49,710 nt of DNA from Rhodococcus sp. ARC_M6 (GCF_022810305.1 NZ_JALGQH010000038.1:1-49710); one strand, 5' to 3'; numbered from the stretch's first letter, positions 1 to 8,838 are shown. Program-made: numbers and translations. The notes: generated by a model from the sequence alone, not told the origin.

Positions 1-120
1 GGAGGCGGGCAGGTCCAAGCCGAAGACGGTGGCTCCGGCCTCGGCCAGGCGTTTGGCGGTAGCTGCGCCGAGGCCCGACGCTGCGCCGGTGACCAATGCT
101 GCGGTTCCCTTGATTTCCAC
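1..120 (-). CDS. SDR family oxidoreductase, N-terminal fragment (cut by window edge)
   Basis: Only the first 40 codons are present; the gene continues beyond base 1. The GTG start at 118-120 has a GAGGAG ribosome-binding site about 8 bases upstream. The peptide begins MEIKGTAALVTGAASGLG and carries the NAD(P)-binding TGxxxGxG turn at residues 10-17, with the first Rossmann helix behind it and an acidic residue in FGLDL at about 37, which in classical SDRs usually points to NAD(H) preference. This is typical of the 3-hydroxyacyl-CoA dehydrogenase type II (HSD10-like) group, but the catalytic Tyr-Lys pair lies outside the window, so substrate and exact subgroup cannot be given. Confidence 0.85.
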   Translation of the reverse strand, partial: MEIKGTAALVTGAASGLGAATAKRLAEAGATVFGLDLPAS

Positions 121-253
121 TTCGTTTACTCCTCGAGTTAGCGATCGGTAGGGCGGTGGTGCGTGGTGAGAACCATAACGCGGACGGCGATGCGAGGGCG
201 AACGTGTGAGGCTCTTTGGCGGTCCATCGGGCGCCGAACGTCATTTCGCTCAG

Positions 254-1432
254 TTAGTGCCCATCTGTCTCATCGACCCCGGTTGTCCGATTAACCCATG
301 CGGCAAAACGTTTCGCCCAGCTGGCCGTTGTTTGGGTTGATTCTGGCTGAAAGTCGCGCAGTTTCTGCAGTTCGTTCGAGATGCTGCGGAACATGACGAC
401 CCGCAGAGTCGAGCCGGGCAACGATCGAGAGTTTTGCGGGCGCAGCCCTCGGCAAACCAACACGGCTGGGAGGAGTAGCGCTACTGATCCGCACGCGAGT
501 CGCATCACGCTGGCGCTGTGATCGGGCCAGATCGTCGTCGCTGAGAGCACGATGCTTAGTGCCGCGATGGCGTACGCCATCATTCCGATAGCGAGAGTGC
601 AGACGGCGAAGGCGAAGTTTCGGCTGAGGAACTGTCGGGTCGTGTAGCCAAATGTGTACAGCGCGAGTGCGGTGGTGAAGCCTGATAAAAGCACGATTTG
701 CCCAATAGTGAGTGGCCAGTTGATATTTTTGGTCTCAACGACTGCTTCAAAGATGACGTACGCAGCAATTGACAGGCCCGCCGTTGCCGCGATGGCCGTC
801 ATATCCATGAAGACGCGGATGGGAGTACCTGCCGCTGCCAATTGAGTATCCGGCCGCAATCTGTTCGTGACTGCAGTGAGGTTTCTGATTGCTCGTTCAC
901 GCTGTGCGTCGGGTAAGCGTCTCTGAACTGGTGCGTCCTTGCCCAAGAGATGGCTCAGATCTGCCGAGATGACGACGACCGCAACTGACCACGCCGCGAT
1001 GATAATTGCACCGAGTTCGAGACGGTCAGGTGCTCCACTGAAAAGAACTGCGACACCGACGATCGCAGAGAGTAGCCCAACGGACATGCCAGAGAGGGCG
1101 AAGTATCGTTTACGTGTTTGAGCTACCACATCGTCGTCATTCAGCTGAGCCGTCGACCAAGCGGCTACATGCAGGAAGCCTGCGGCTGCACTGAGCCCGG
1201 CAAGTATTCCAACGCCGAATCCGGGATCGATTGTGAGAACGACTTCGATCGCAGGTCCCGCCGGGTGGATCGGCGATTGCATCCAGACGTAAAGTTGGGC
1301 AATTATGGCAATCAGTGCGTATATTGCGAACCCGACGAGATATTGCCCTGCGACGTATCTCCAGAACGCTGTGGAGACAGTTTCGACTTCGTCGGCCGCG
1401 GCCGTTTCATCTTCAATGTTGTTGGTACTCAT
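254..1432 (-). CDS. Multi-pass membrane protein of unknown function
   Basis: A 392-residue protein with about eight predicted transmembrane segments in two groups of four (roughly residues 25-160 and 210-335). They are separated by a basic cytoplasmic-looking stretch containing QRERAIRNLTAVTNRL, and a charged C-terminal tail of about 50 residues follows. The start is set at ATG 1430-1432 (MSTNNIEDE), because GGAGAA lies a few bases upstream; an in-frame start 16 codons earlier has no such signal. I recognise no catalytic motif or family. The two similar halves hint at an internal duplication, but identity between them is low by eye. It is transcribed away from a 25-base dyad upstream. Its neighbours (SDR fragment, Fic) give no functional hint. 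Confidence 0.7.
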   Translation of the reverse strand: MSTNNIEDETAAADEVETVSTAFWRYVAGQYLVGFAIYALIAIIAQLYVWMQSPIHPAGPAIEVVLTIDPGFGVGILAGLSAAAGFLHVAAWSTAQLNDDDVVAQTRKRYFALSGMSVGLLSAIVGVAVLFSGAPDRLELGAIIIAAWSVAVVVISADLSHLLGKDAPVQRRLPDAQRERAIRNLTAVTNRLRPDTQLAAAGTPIRVFMDMTAIAATAGLSIAAYVIFEAVVETKNINWPLTIGQIVLLSGFTTALALYTFGYTTRQFLSRNFAFAVCTLAIGMMAYAIAALSIVLSATTIWPDHSASVMRLACGSVALLLPAVLVCRGLRPQNSRSLPGSTLRVVMFRSISNELQKLRDFQPESTQTTASWAKRFAAWVNRTTGVDETDGH

Positions 1433-1485
1433 CTGTTCTCCTGAAAGTCGAGAACAGGGTACGACAGCTACGTGAACCATCCCCC

Positions 1486-1510
1486 CGGCTCTCGAAATTT
1501 TCGAGAGCCG
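1486..1510. terminator. 25-base near-perfect dyad between fic and the membrane protein gene
   Basis: Arms CGGCTCTCGAAA (1486-1497) and TTTCGAGAGCCG (1499-1510) are perfect complements separated by one base. It lies 70 bases past the fic stop on the minus strand and 54 bases before the next minus-strand ATG. As RNA it forms a strong hairpin without a U-run, common for actinobacterial terminators. As DNA it could equally be an operator for the downstream membrane protein. Confidence 0.5.
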
Positions 1511-1579
1511 AATAGATTCGCATAGCCCACCGACAGATTCTGGTCGACGCCGGGTTTGCCCAAAATCCCGCGGGTGCGG

Positions 1580-2863
1580 CTAATCAGGACGAGCGGGCGC
1601 CGGCCGTGATGGAGGGGAGATGCGAGTATCGAATCGGGTGCTGGCGAGTCGCCGTTCCGCGAGACCTACGAGGTCGAGAACTTCGCGCGCCAAATATCCG
1701 GTGGTGCCCTTTTCCACACTTTTCCGAGCAAGGATGTGAGCATCCGCGAGCTCTTCGAGCGCCGCGCGAGCTGGTGGAAAGGAGACTCCGAGGATCCGTT
1801 GCACGGTTTTTGCCGTCATCACCGGAGCCTCCGGTAGGTAGTGCAGAATCTTCGACGTTGCCGAGCCTGCACGCGGTTCGCCGCGGAGCCCAAGGGCTGA
1901 TCGATGCGCGCGGAGTCGAGTGCTCCATTCCGCATGGAGCTCTTCGAGATCCGTAGCAAGGCGACCCGCGTGCTCAGCGGCGATGGAGGCGGCATCGACA
2001 AACGTTTCGAGCCACGTCGTGATGCCGACGGTGGCGTCGTCGGAAAGTGGGTCCCCGATGTATCGATACGCGGTCAGCCCGTCGACGTAGCGGTCGCTGA
2101 GCGTCGAAAGAACAAGGCTGATGGGCAAGACTGTCCCGGGTGCGAGCCCTCTGCGGGCAAGAACGGTGTGGATGAGGCTTCTACCGACGCGACCGTTTCC
2201 GTCGGTGAAGGGGTGGATTGTCTCGAACTGGGCGTGCAGAATCCCGGCTTGGATGAGTGGGCCGTGGGCGGATCCGTTCAAGTATGAGACGAGATCGGCC
2301 ATTAAGGGATGGACCTGGTCAGATGCAGGCGGCACGAATTCTGCGTCCAGTGGGTTCCAGTTGGACCCGCCGATCCAGTTCTGGACATCACGGAGACCGT
2401 GATGGCGATCATCGGGTAGCAGTGCACTGTGCAGTGTGACGACGTCGTCGACGGTGACTAGATCGGCATCGACGAGGTCTTGAGAGGCGCGTCGTAGGAC
2501 GGTGATGTTGTTGGCGACCAGGCGCGCCTGGTCACTGAACCCACGCACATCCTCGTCCTGTGCCAATTCGGCTAGCGCGACTTGACCGGGTGACGGCGCG
2601 ATTCCCTCGATCATGGAACTGGCGATAGCTTCGGACCGAAGAAGGAATCGTGCGATGCCGCCCAGTCGCTGAGCACCTGGACCTGAGCTGAGGTTGCGAA
2701 TCGCCCGCTCTGCTCGACTGGCTTTCTCTGACAGTTCCTGAGGTAGCGCTAGAGGCCGAGTGCACAGGAGATCGGGCGTATACGCGTGGTAGCGGCCACC
2801 GCGGCGGTCGCGGACGACCAATCCGTCGGCGGGTTCCCACCACAGCGGAACTGTTTCAGCCAT
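1580..2863 (-). CDS. Fic family protein (probable AMP-transferase) with C-terminal winged helix
   Basis: A 427-residue protein. The Fic signature HPFTDGNGRVGR is intact at residues 217-228, including the catalytic His217, so AMP (or other nucleotide) transfer to hydroxyl side chains is expected. A Fic_N-type region precedes it and carries SSMIEG at 82-87. This fits the (S/T)xxxE(G/N) inhibitory helix of class II Fic proteins, whose Glu blocks productive ATP binding. The C-terminal third (about 330-400, KILHYLPEAP...TVQRILGVSF) looks like a winged-helix DNA-binding domain, a usual partner of this subfamily. It is a single-gene unit and no separate antitoxin is seen. It lies next to the remnant of a type I restriction subunit, so it may be what is left of a defence locus. 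Targets are unknown. Confidence 0.9.
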   Translation of the reverse strand: MAETVPLWWEPADGLVVRDRRGGRYHAYTPDLLCTRPLALPQELSEKASRAERAIRNLSSGPGAQRLGGIARFLLRSEAIASSMIEGIAPSPGQVALAELAQDEDVRGFSDQARLVANNITVLRRASQDLVDADLVTVDDVVTLHSALLPDDRHHGLRDVQNWIGGSNWNPLDAEFVPPASDQVHPLMADLVSYLNGSAHGPLIQAGILHAQFETIHPFTDGNGRVGRSLIHTVLARRGLAPGTVLPISLVLSTLSDRYVDGLTAYRYIGDPLSDDATVGITTWLETFVDAASIAAEHAGRLATDLEELHAEWSTRLRAHRSALGLRGEPRAGSATSKILHYLPEAPVMTAKTVQRILGVSFPPARAALEELADAHILARKSVEKGTTGYLAREVLDLVGLAERRLASTRFDTRISPPSRPAPARPD

Positions 2864-2895
2864 CGCGGTATCCCTTAATCTGAGTGCCCAGTGTT

Positions 2896-2917
2896 AATGG
2901 ATAAGGTATCAACCATT
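2896..2917. promoter_or_regulatory. Dyad upstream of fic, possible operator
   Basis: AATGG (2896-2900) and CCATT (2913-2917) flank a nested inverted repeat, GATA-AGG-TATC (2900-2910), 33-54 bases upstream of the fic ATG. The arms are imperfectly spaced. The Fic protein has its own winged helix, so autoregulation is possible, but this is inference. Confidence 0.3.
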
Positions 2918-3021
2918 GATGGATGCTGTCTCCGGTAACGGTTGTCGGTGGCTCGCTCTATACAGTTCATGGGTCCGCAAGGTGTGGCAGAACAAGGTGG
3001 TAGCAGCGCACGTGATTACCG

Positions 3022-4431
3022 GTGAGCGTCGTAGGTAGGCAGCCGGATCATCGAAGGCACAGCCGAGGACGCTTGCAGGAACCGCACATTGCGATTTCGG
3101 TCGATATGCTCGACACCGGAATCGATGTCCCAGACGTCGTGAATCTTGTTTTCTTCAAACCGGTTCGGTCCAAATCGAAGTTCTGGCAAATGGTAGGACG
3201 AGGCACCAGGCTGCGGGAAGATTTATTCGGTCCAGGCCAGGACAAGGAGAACTTCTTCATCTTCGATGTCTGCGGGAACTTCGACTATTTCAATGCTCAC
3301 CAGGATGCTGCGGAAGCCTCGGCGACACGTTCATTATCGAGTCGACTGTTCACGACCCGAACCGATCTTGTTCTCGCCCTGGGCAAGAACGGAACCGATG
3401 CAGTCCTTCGGGTTGAGGTTGCAGACACGCTGCACAAGTCTGTAGTGGGGATGAGTCTGGACAACTTCATCGTTCGCAACAAGCGTCGGCACGTCGAAAA
3501 GTATGTAAACCGTACGGAATGGGAATCGCTGACTGAACACAAGGCGACCGAGATCGTCGAGAACCTGGCGGATCTGCCGACGGCGGTCCGTGACAGCGAC
3601 GAAATGGCGAAGCGATTCGATCTGATGATCTTGCGCGGCCAGTTGGCAGTCGTGTACGACGACGGGACTTTGCCGAAGTTCGAATCACCCATTCGCAGTG
3701 TCGCTGACGGACTATTGGACCAAGGGTTGAGCATTCCGCAGGTCAAGGCGAAGGAAGAGCTTCTCCGCGAGGTTGCAAGCGATGAATGGTGGGAAGACGT
3801 CACGTTGCCGATGCTCGAGGAAGCGCGCCGGGAACTTCGGTCGTTGGTGCGTCTACTCGAGAAGAAGAAAGCAGCCATCGTTTACACCGATTTCGCTGAC
3901 ACCCTCGGCGATATTGTTGAAATCGACATGCCCACACTGCATTCCGGCACGGATGTCGAACGCTTCAAGGCGAAGGTGAAGGACTACCTGCGTCGTCAAC
4001 CTGAGAACTTGGCCCTGCGGAAGTTGCGCACCAACAAGGCATTGACCCCCGCGGACCTGGAATCGCTCGAAGAACTGTTGGCCCGCAGCGGAGCCGGTGC
4101 ACCCGAAGATATTGAACGCGCAGTCGAAAACGCCAAGGGGTTAGGAAGATTCATCCGCTCTTTGGTTGGACTTGACCAGCAGGCCGCAACTGAGGCATTT
4201 TCCGAATTCCTGGATGGGCGCACGGCCTCGGCCAATCAGATCGACTTCGTCAATTTGGTGATTGCACACGTCACCAAACATGGGGCTATGGATCCCGGTC
4301 TGTTGTTCGAGGCTCCCTTCACGGACAGTGCGCCGCAAGGTCCGGGGCAGGTTTTCGAATCGGGTCAATCGCTGCGACTCGTCGAAGTAATCCGCAGCAT
4401 CAATGATTCCGCTGATGCGATGACGGGGTAG
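3022..4431 (+). pseudogene. 3' remnant of a type I restriction-modification R subunit (HsdR-like helicase)
   Basis: Family-like sequence begins at about base 3082 (PHIAISVDMLDTGIDVP) and runs to the stop. It shows helicase motif V (MLDTGIDVPDVVNLVFF) and motif VI (QMVGRGTRL), followed by a C-terminal region ending in NQIDFVNLVIAHVTKHGAMD, which resembles the EcoEI_R_C domain. The nuclease domain and helicase motifs I-III (Walker A, DEAD/DEAH) that should precede it are absent, roughly the first half of a normal HsdR. The first 20 codons of the open frame look unrelated and possibly out of frame, so the deletion boundary lies near 3060-3085. No HsdM, HsdS or ribosome-binding site is present. 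Most likely a dead remnant; a translated fragment would lack ATPase function. Confidence 0.8.
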
Positions 4432-4778
4432 GCGATCGGATTTCTGGTGCGCTCGCGCTGTGTTCGTTCGAGGTTGGGGAACCGGACGGCTATACGTTGC
4501 TTTCAAGCGTAAGTCCGTTGCGCTGCAACAGAATTCACACCTGCCGAATCGGGGTATCGGGGCATTTAAGCTAGGTTGGCAGAGTCCGTCAAAGTCTTGG
4601 TTCAGTCGGTACGGCCAGGGTTCTCGAGTGAGCCGAACCGGTGTAGTCCTGAGGTCACGGTGACCGGAATGTTTCGTTCTCATTGAGAAATATGACGGGA
4701 CATTTACCTTCTGGGGAAACAGGAAAAGTGACCTCTACTCTCAGAGAGCCCCAACAGCCCCAATTTTCGAGGTGTCGA
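4432..4778. other. Intergenic stretch before the serine hydrolase
   Basis: I see no gene here. It holds a perfect 13-base palindrome, GGTCAC-G-GTGACC (4653-4665), about 115 bases before the chosen GTG start, which could be an operator. In-frame alternative starts for the downstream gene (ATG 4683, GTG 4728) also lie here. Confidence 0.4.
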
Positions 4779-6074
4779 GTGAAGTCTGTTCAACGCAGGG
4801 TTTTGGTACCTGCACTGTCCGCAGTATTTTCGATCGCAGTGACGCTGTCCAGTGGGGCAGTTGCATACGCACAACCGTCGAGTTTTCCTAGCACAGGCTC
4901 GATACTCCCGTTTGCAGGTTCACTAGGGAATGGCACAGATGCCGCTGTGTCCCAACGTCTTAGCGCCATCTTTGCCGAGCACGGCGTTCCTGGGGCGCAG
5001 GTGATATACGCGGATGACAACAGCGAGAAAGAGTTCAACTACGGTCTCGCCAATGCGACGACCGGAGATCCGGTGACCTCCCTCACCACCTTCGAGGCAG
5101 CTTCCCTGACCAAAGTCGTGGGCACGTACGTCATTCTCCAACTGGTGGACGAGGGCGTCCTCGACCTTGATACTCCGCTGTCGGAATATTTCGAATACCC
5201 CCGTATCGCAGGCAATCCGACCGCAGCCAAGATCACCGCACGAATGGCGTTGACGCACACCTCCGGCATGGAGGGCTGGGCGGCAGCACCCTCGGGTCCC
5301 GATCTGGACACCACCCCCGTCAGTACCATATTTGAGCCGGGAACCCAGTGGTCCTACTCGGGCGAGGGCTTCTACTACCTGCAGAAGACCGTCGAGTCGC
5401 TGACCGGGACACCGTTCACGGAGCTTGCCAAAAAACGCGTATTTGACCGATTCGGGATGACGAGCAGCAATCTGGCCTACAACCCGGACTTCGCGGCAGT
5501 CAGTGCTGTCGGGCACGCTGCCGACGGCACACCGAAAGCGCTCCGCATTCTCACCAACCCGAACATCGCCTTCACCCTGCGCACAACTGCCACCGATTAC
5601 TCGAATTTCCTCCGAGGCGCACTTCTCGAGGGAGAGGGACTCACGCCGGCTACCCGCGACATGATGTTCACCGCAGCCGGAAGCGCTGACCACGGCGGCA
5701 GTGACCAAGAATCGATCGACCACATCAAGTGGGGCCTCGGCATCGGCCTGCAGAACAACGAACTCGGAAACGCGATCTGGCATTGGGGTGACAACGGCTC
5801 GTTCAAGGCCTTCTTCATCGCCTACCCCGAGACAGGTAAGAGTGTTGTGATCATGACGAACAGCCAAAACGGACTGGATACGATCGACGAGATCGTCCAC
5901 GAATCTTCGGCCCGAACACTGTCTATGCCTCACGATGGGTCAAGGAAGCCGAGTAGCAGACAGATCGGATTTCCCAGCCATTTACAAGGCGCACAACTTG
6001 GTTCAGCCCAACCGTCAGCCGGGCTGAACCAAGTTGTCTGTCGAACCTCTATCGCCTCAAGCTCTGTGGTCTGA
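4779..6074 (+). CDS. Secreted serine hydrolase of the beta-lactamase/PBP-like family, C-terminus probably frameshifted
   Basis: GTG 4779 was chosen because GAGGTG precedes it and the protein then opens with a clean signal peptide (VKSVQRRVLVPALSAVFSIA..., cleavage after AYA at about residue 31). The penicilloyl-serine transferase motifs are ordered: SLTK at 109-112 (nucleophile Ser109), YSG at 193-195 in the place of YxN, and HWG at 335-337. That fits class C beta-lactamase-like esterases/DD-peptidases (Beta-lactamase family, PF00144) acting outside the membrane; the substrate is unknown. After about residue 380 the tail reads LSMPHDGSRKPSS and continues through a strong terminator hairpin. 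Removing two bases near 5919 gives TVYASRWVKEAE and a stop at 5954-5956, a far more natural end. The native gene therefore probably ended there. Confidence 0.85.
   Translation: MKSVQRRVLVPALSAVFSIAVTLSSGAVAYAQPSSFPSTGSILPFAGSLGNGTDAAVSQRLSAIFAEHGVPGAQVIYADDNSEKEFNYGLANATTGDPVTSLTTFEAASLTKVVGTYVILQLVDEGVLDLDTPLSEYFEYPRIAGNPTAAKITARMALTHTSGMEGWAAAPSGPDLDTTPVSTIFEPGTQWSYSGEGFYYLQKTVESLTGTPFTELAKKRVFDRFGMTSSNLAYNPDFAAVSAVGHAADGTPKALRILTNPNIAFTLRTTATDYSNFLRGALLEGEGLTPATRDMMFTAAGSADHGGSDQESIDHIKWGLGIGLQNNELGNAIWHWGDNGSFKAFFIAYPETGKSVVIMTNSQNGLDTIDEIVHESSARTLSMPHDGSRKPSSRQIGFPSHLQGAQLGSAQPSAGLNQVVCRTSIASSSVV
5993..6037 (+). terminator. Strong hairpin inside the apparent 3' end of the serine hydrolase
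   Basis: Two perfect 17-base arms, 5993-6009 (ACAACTTGGTTCAGCCC) and 6021-6037, surround an 11-base loop. There is no U-run. It lies 37 bases after the stop codon (5954-5956) that the serine hydrolase would use if its frameshift were repaired, so it is best read as that gene's original terminator. Confidence 0.7.
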
Positions 6075-6378
6075 TCGAACGGTTCTCCGAGGACATCGAT
6101 GCTCGCTTGAGTCACTCGCCCGTGCGGCAGCCGTACTATTCCACAGACGTAGATCTGCCTAATGCACTCCAGTGGGTCGACGGATTCGGAATCCTCCCTC
6201 CCGGTCAGGCGCTTCGTGACAAGTTCTCGAAGAAGGGGATGCGCTTATCGATGTCATTGCCAGTGATATTGCGGTGATCGATGAGCTGCGTGCTTTGTGT
6301 GCGAAATATATTGCAGCTGTGCCGAATCAAGATTCGGAAAATTTCGGCCTGCTGAGGAACCTTGATGTGCCGCGGTAG
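6032..6378 (+). pseudogene. Remnant of an unidentified gene with a one-base deletion
   Basis: Coding-like sequence runs in one frame from about 6041 (SNLYRLKLCGLIERF) through QWVDGFGILPPGQALRDKF to the GGGG run at 6235-6238. It then continues in the frame one base back (DALIDVIASDIAVIDELRAL...NLDVPR) to the TAG at 6376-6378. Adding one G to the run joins the two into a continuous reading frame of about 112 codons. No start codon is evident; the 5' end abuts the terminator hairpin of the serine hydrolase, so the front of the gene is lost. I do not recognise the family. The mixed charged and helical composition suggests a soluble cytoplasmic protein. Confidence 0.5.
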
Positions 6379-6423
6379 GTGAGATTCGAAAAACGTGTCG
6401 GTGTGTTGGTTTAGAGTCGAAAC

Positions 6424-8123
6424 ATGTTCGAAGGGGCGAGCGTGGGGGAACGATTCGATGACAGTGGCAAGGCTGTCATCGACCCCGCCATGCTCCCCGA
6501 CTTACTGTGCGCCACCGTGCAATCGGAGAACATGCTCGCCTGCCAAAAAGTGTTGAACGCGTCTATGTTGTCGATGTCCCGGTTCAACACCGAGTTGGAT
6601 GCTTCCGGGGATGTGGACGAGCCTGGCGCATCGCATGCAACGAAATCTCCGTCATGCTCACCTGCTCACGCCGCACCGCGGAAGTGCACATCGAAATCGG
6701 CGACGCCCTCCGTGAATTCCTCCCCGCCACCCTCGCCGCGTTCACAGCCGGTGAACTCGACTACGCCCGAGTCCGCAAAATTGTCGACGGACTTACCGGC
6801 GCGACCCTCGAGGCGATTGCGGCGTTGGAACGCTCGATCCTCGCCTCCGCGCACCGGCTGCCGCCCGGGCAACTCGAACGCGACATCGACCGTCAACTCA
6901 TCGCCTTCGACCCCGGCGCAGCAGCTGTGCGGCGAGAAAAGATGTTGGCGCACCGCGACGTTCGTACTCGCGCCGACCGCCATGGCCTCGCGCAACTCCA
7001 GGCCACACTCAGTGCCCACGAGGCTGTCGAAGCTGCTGCGCTCATCACCGAAGTTGCGAACAGTGTCTGCAACCATGATCCGCGGGACGCGTCCACCCGC
7101 CGCGCCGACGCCCTGGTGGCGCTGGTGCACGGCGAGCAGCGCCTGAGCTGTCAATGTGGGCGACCCGAGTGCTCGGTAGCAGGGTCGGCGATACCGACGC
7201 GCCGGAAGCCGTTGCTGCACATTGTGTGTGACCTCGCGATGTTGTTGGCGATGTCATCAGATCCGGCCACCGTCGCCGGGTACGGTCCCATCGACTCGGA
7301 GTACCTGCGGGAACTTGCCTGGGATGCGAGTTGGCAGGTGATCTTTGCGGACCTGCACGCCCAAGTCGCCGCTTCGCGAACACAAAAACCGGTGCCGCCC
7401 CGACGGTTCCACCGCCCGGCCCGACTCCGGAGTGCCGGAGAGCGGATCCGGAGAACGCAACAGAATGTCAAGGACGATCCGGGAATCAACGAAAGACCTG
7501 ACGGGCATGGCGGATTCGAAGATCCCCCGCCCGGAGCCTTGGTTTACACGCCGGGTGCGGCGTTGGCCGCGTATGTGCGGGCGGTGGATGGGCATTGCCG
7601 GTATCCGGGTTGCTCGGTGCCCGCTCAGCGCTGCCAACTCGATCATGTTGTCGAGTTCGATCATGACGATCCTGTTAGGGGTGGTTGGACCGTCGAGGCG
7701 AATCTCCAAGCCGTGTGTAGTCACCACCATCAGCTCAAGACGTACAGGTTGTGGACGCCGGTGCTGCTCGATGGTCGGGCAGTGCATTGGACCGACAACA
7801 CCAGGGGGTTGACGGCTGTCACGGTTCCGGGTGGCCATAGTGCGCCGCCGCCCGACAGTGTCGAAGTCGCCAACCCGCCATCGGGGAAGACGCGCACCGC
7901 GTGGATAAAGCACACCGAGGATGCAGATGCGCTGTTCGAAGAAACGTGGTGGGAGCGGCATATGCGGCCGGGTGATCGTGCGGCATCGGAGCGGGCGTTC
8001 GGGACGGTGGAAGATCCTGTGCTGCGGCATTATTGCCGGGAAATGCTCGGGCACTACCGAGCGCATCAGGCAATCATCGCGAGTCGCAGATTTACAACTC
8101 CGAAATGGGGGTCTCCAGGGTGA
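6424..8123 (+). pseudogene. DUF222 / HNH endonuclease (13E12 repeat family), frameshifted
   Basis: The N-terminus (MFEGASVGERFDDSG...ENMLACQKVLNASML) is read from ATG 6424. After ...GDVDE at about base 6621 the family sequence continues in another frame (WRIACNEISVMLTCSRRTAE) to the stop at 8121-8123. Inserting one base after 6623 restores a protein of about 565 residues. The DUF222 region covers the first two thirds. The HNH nuclease core is intact near the C-terminus: CRYPGCSVPAQRCQLDH, then NLQAVCSHHHQLK. These proteins are multi-copy in Mycobacterium, Rhodococcus and relatives and are often broken; their role is not established. The 3' end overlaps the convergent TetR gene by 32 bases. 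A shorter protein from an internal start could still carry the HNH part. Confidence 0.8.
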
Positions 8124-8790
8124 TATCGATACCCATCCGGCGGAGATTGCCGTCGAGGACCTGCCAGATGGAAAGCTCGAGAAAGTCAGCCAGTTCGGTG
8201 CTCGAGACGTCGGATCCCGGTTGGCTGAGCCATCGATTTACGCTGACGTCGACCAGTCCGATGAGCCCGAAAGCTAAAGGATCAGCTATCTTTGACGGTT
8301 TTCCACGGCTCGCCAGAATTGCGCCCAACAGATTTCCCAACTGAACGGCGATGGCGGTCTTCGTCCCGGTGACAACTTTGGAGCCGACTACCTTCGAGCC
8401 CGTTGTCCGTGTGCTCGGTGAACCCTTCCCCAAGAAGTGATGCAGCCGTGGATATTTCACGATCCATTGAAGGTAGGTGTGGACTGCCCGTGAAATCGTG
8501 TCCCCGACTGTTCCGGCCGGGGTGAGGGTGGGCGTCAGATCACTCATCATCATGTCGAGAATGCGGACCCGCAACTGTTCGTCGAGGTCGGCACGATCCT
8601 TGAAGATTCGATACACGACCGAACGGGGTACGTCGGCGCGCTCCGCAATCTGTTGAACGCCGATGTCGGCGCCGCCCTCATTCACGGCGTCGAGGGCCGC
8701 GTCGAGGATCCGCGCTCTACGTTGCTCCTTGTGATCATTCCAGCGAGTGCTGCGCCCGTCGGGCTGCGCCGACTCAGCTGTATTCGTCAT
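8092..8790 (-). CDS. TetR family transcriptional regulator
   Basis: A 232-residue repressor-type protein from ATG 8788-8790 (MTNTAESAQPDG). A longer frame from GTG 8853 would start inside the palindromic operator and is less likely. The N-terminal helix-turn-helix is clear (ARILDAALDAVNEGG, then IGVQQIAERADVPRSVVYRIFKD); the remainder is the ligand-binding/dimerisation domain, with no motif that reveals the ligand. It is divergent from the thiolase-MaoC-SDR-dehydrogenase cassette and shares one regulatory region with it, so it very probably controls that operon and itself, with an acyl-CoA or related intermediate as likely inducer (inference). Confidence 0.88.
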   Translation of the reverse strand: MTNTAESAQPDGRSTRWNDHKEQRRARILDAALDAVNEGGADIGVQQIAERADVPRSVVYRIFKDRADLDEQLRVRILDMMMSDLTPTLTPAGTVGDTISRAVHTYLQWIVKYPRLHHFLGKGSPSTRTTGSKVVGSKVVTGTKTAIAVQLGNLLGAILASRGKPSKIADPLAFGLIGLVDVSVNRWLSQPGSDVSSTELADFLELSIWQVLDGNLRRMGIDITLETPISEL

Positions 8791-8798
8791 TTGTCGAA

Positions 8799-8826
8799 CG
8801 ATACCTACCGAGCCCCGATACCTACC
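8799..8826. repeat. 11-base direct repeat in the TetR leader
   Basis: CGATACCTACC occurs at 8799-8809 and again at 8816-8826, a 17-base period, just upstream of the TetR ATG. The phase is less than two helical turns, so it may be a second protein-binding site or a chance duplication. Confidence 0.4.
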
Positions 8827-8838
8827 AACCATTGACTG

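Noticed and set aside
4923..5933. A 336-codon open frame antisense to the serine hydrolase
   Set aside because: Its codon pattern mirrors the sense gene, which has clear catalytic motifs; the antisense peptide is rich in Arg, Gly and Val without motifs.
7257..8066. A 269-codon frame antisense to the HNH gene
   Set aside because: It is Arg/Pro-rich, with no start signal, and opposite an identifiable nuclease domain.
2864..8424. A transposon, integron or prophage as cause of the broken genes
   Set aside because: I found no transposase or integrase, and no terminal inverted repeats or target duplication around the region.
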